Shown here in pieces: positions 5,622 to 5,691 of a stretch of 5,691 bases of DNA (the first letter of the stretch is position 1; each line of letters starts with the position of its first letter). Under the pieces are notes generated by a model. That model saw only the letters and a list, made by a program, of their open reading frames with translations, ran no database searches and was not told the DNA's origin. Source of the DNA: Armatimonadota bacterium (GTDB lineage Bacteria; Armatimonadota; Zipacnadia; Zipacnadales; UBA11051); assembly GCA_003542955.1 (NCBI GenBank), contig DPJP01000405.1, positions 5,707-11,397 of the forward strand, given 5' to 3'. The position numbers and the translations under genes were made by a program.

Positions 5622-5691
5622 GCCCGGCGGGGCCGTACCGAAGTCTCAGGACAGATGCGGGGCAGGACCAGCTGGGGTCACGTCTTGAAAA
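5622..5691. other. 3' flank, no gene or clear terminator seen
   Basis: Only a 4-base GCCC/GGGC stem (5622-5633) directly after the stop codon and a CCAGCTGG palindrome (5668-5675) are visible. Neither has a T-tract. The window ends before any downstream gene can be recognised. Confidence 0.4.

Overview
This is a GC-rich bacterial chromosome segment with three full-length protein genes and two structured intergenic regions. The mix of genes suggests a free-living, carbohydrate-oriented bacterium from a lineage such as Armatimonadota, Planctomycetota or a related group. They are a very large secreted beta-helix protein with PKD and jelly-roll modules, a divergent PRPP synthetase carrying the RSDKK and IATAG variant motifs, and a cytosolic deacetylase-fold protein. 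The phylum is a guess from protein style only; there is no rRNA or other marker.

Layout. Bases 1-117 are a leader with a weak promoter candidate. Bases 118-2907 (+) encode a 929-residue exported protein: signal peptide, right-handed parallel beta-helix, PKD domain, then two beta-sandwich modules, the second apparently inserted into the first. Bases 2908-3147 separate two convergent genes and hold a compound GC-rich palindrome that looks like a dispersed REP-type repeat. Bases 3148-4134 (-) encode a ribose-phosphate pyrophosphokinase. Bases 4135-4355 separate two divergent genes. This region holds a good sigma70-type promoter for the pyrophosphokinase gene, an inverted repeat over its -35 box, a hairpin plus U-rich tract in its leader (candidate attenuator), and a second interrupted stem ahead of the next gene. 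Bases 4356-5621 (+) encode a 421-residue polysaccharide-deacetylase-like protein without a signal peptide. The last 70 bases show no gene.

How the genes relate. The first gene converges on the second, and the second diverges from the third, so no two are co-transcribed. PRPP synthesis is a housekeeping function and I see no biochemical link to the secreted beta-helix protein. The beta-helix protein and the deacetylase-like protein are both plausibly concerned with polysaccharides, but adjacency is the only evidence for a link. The most notable signal outside the genes is the compact regulatory region between 4135 and 4355. I see no CRISPR array, tRNA, rRNA, transposase or defence system.
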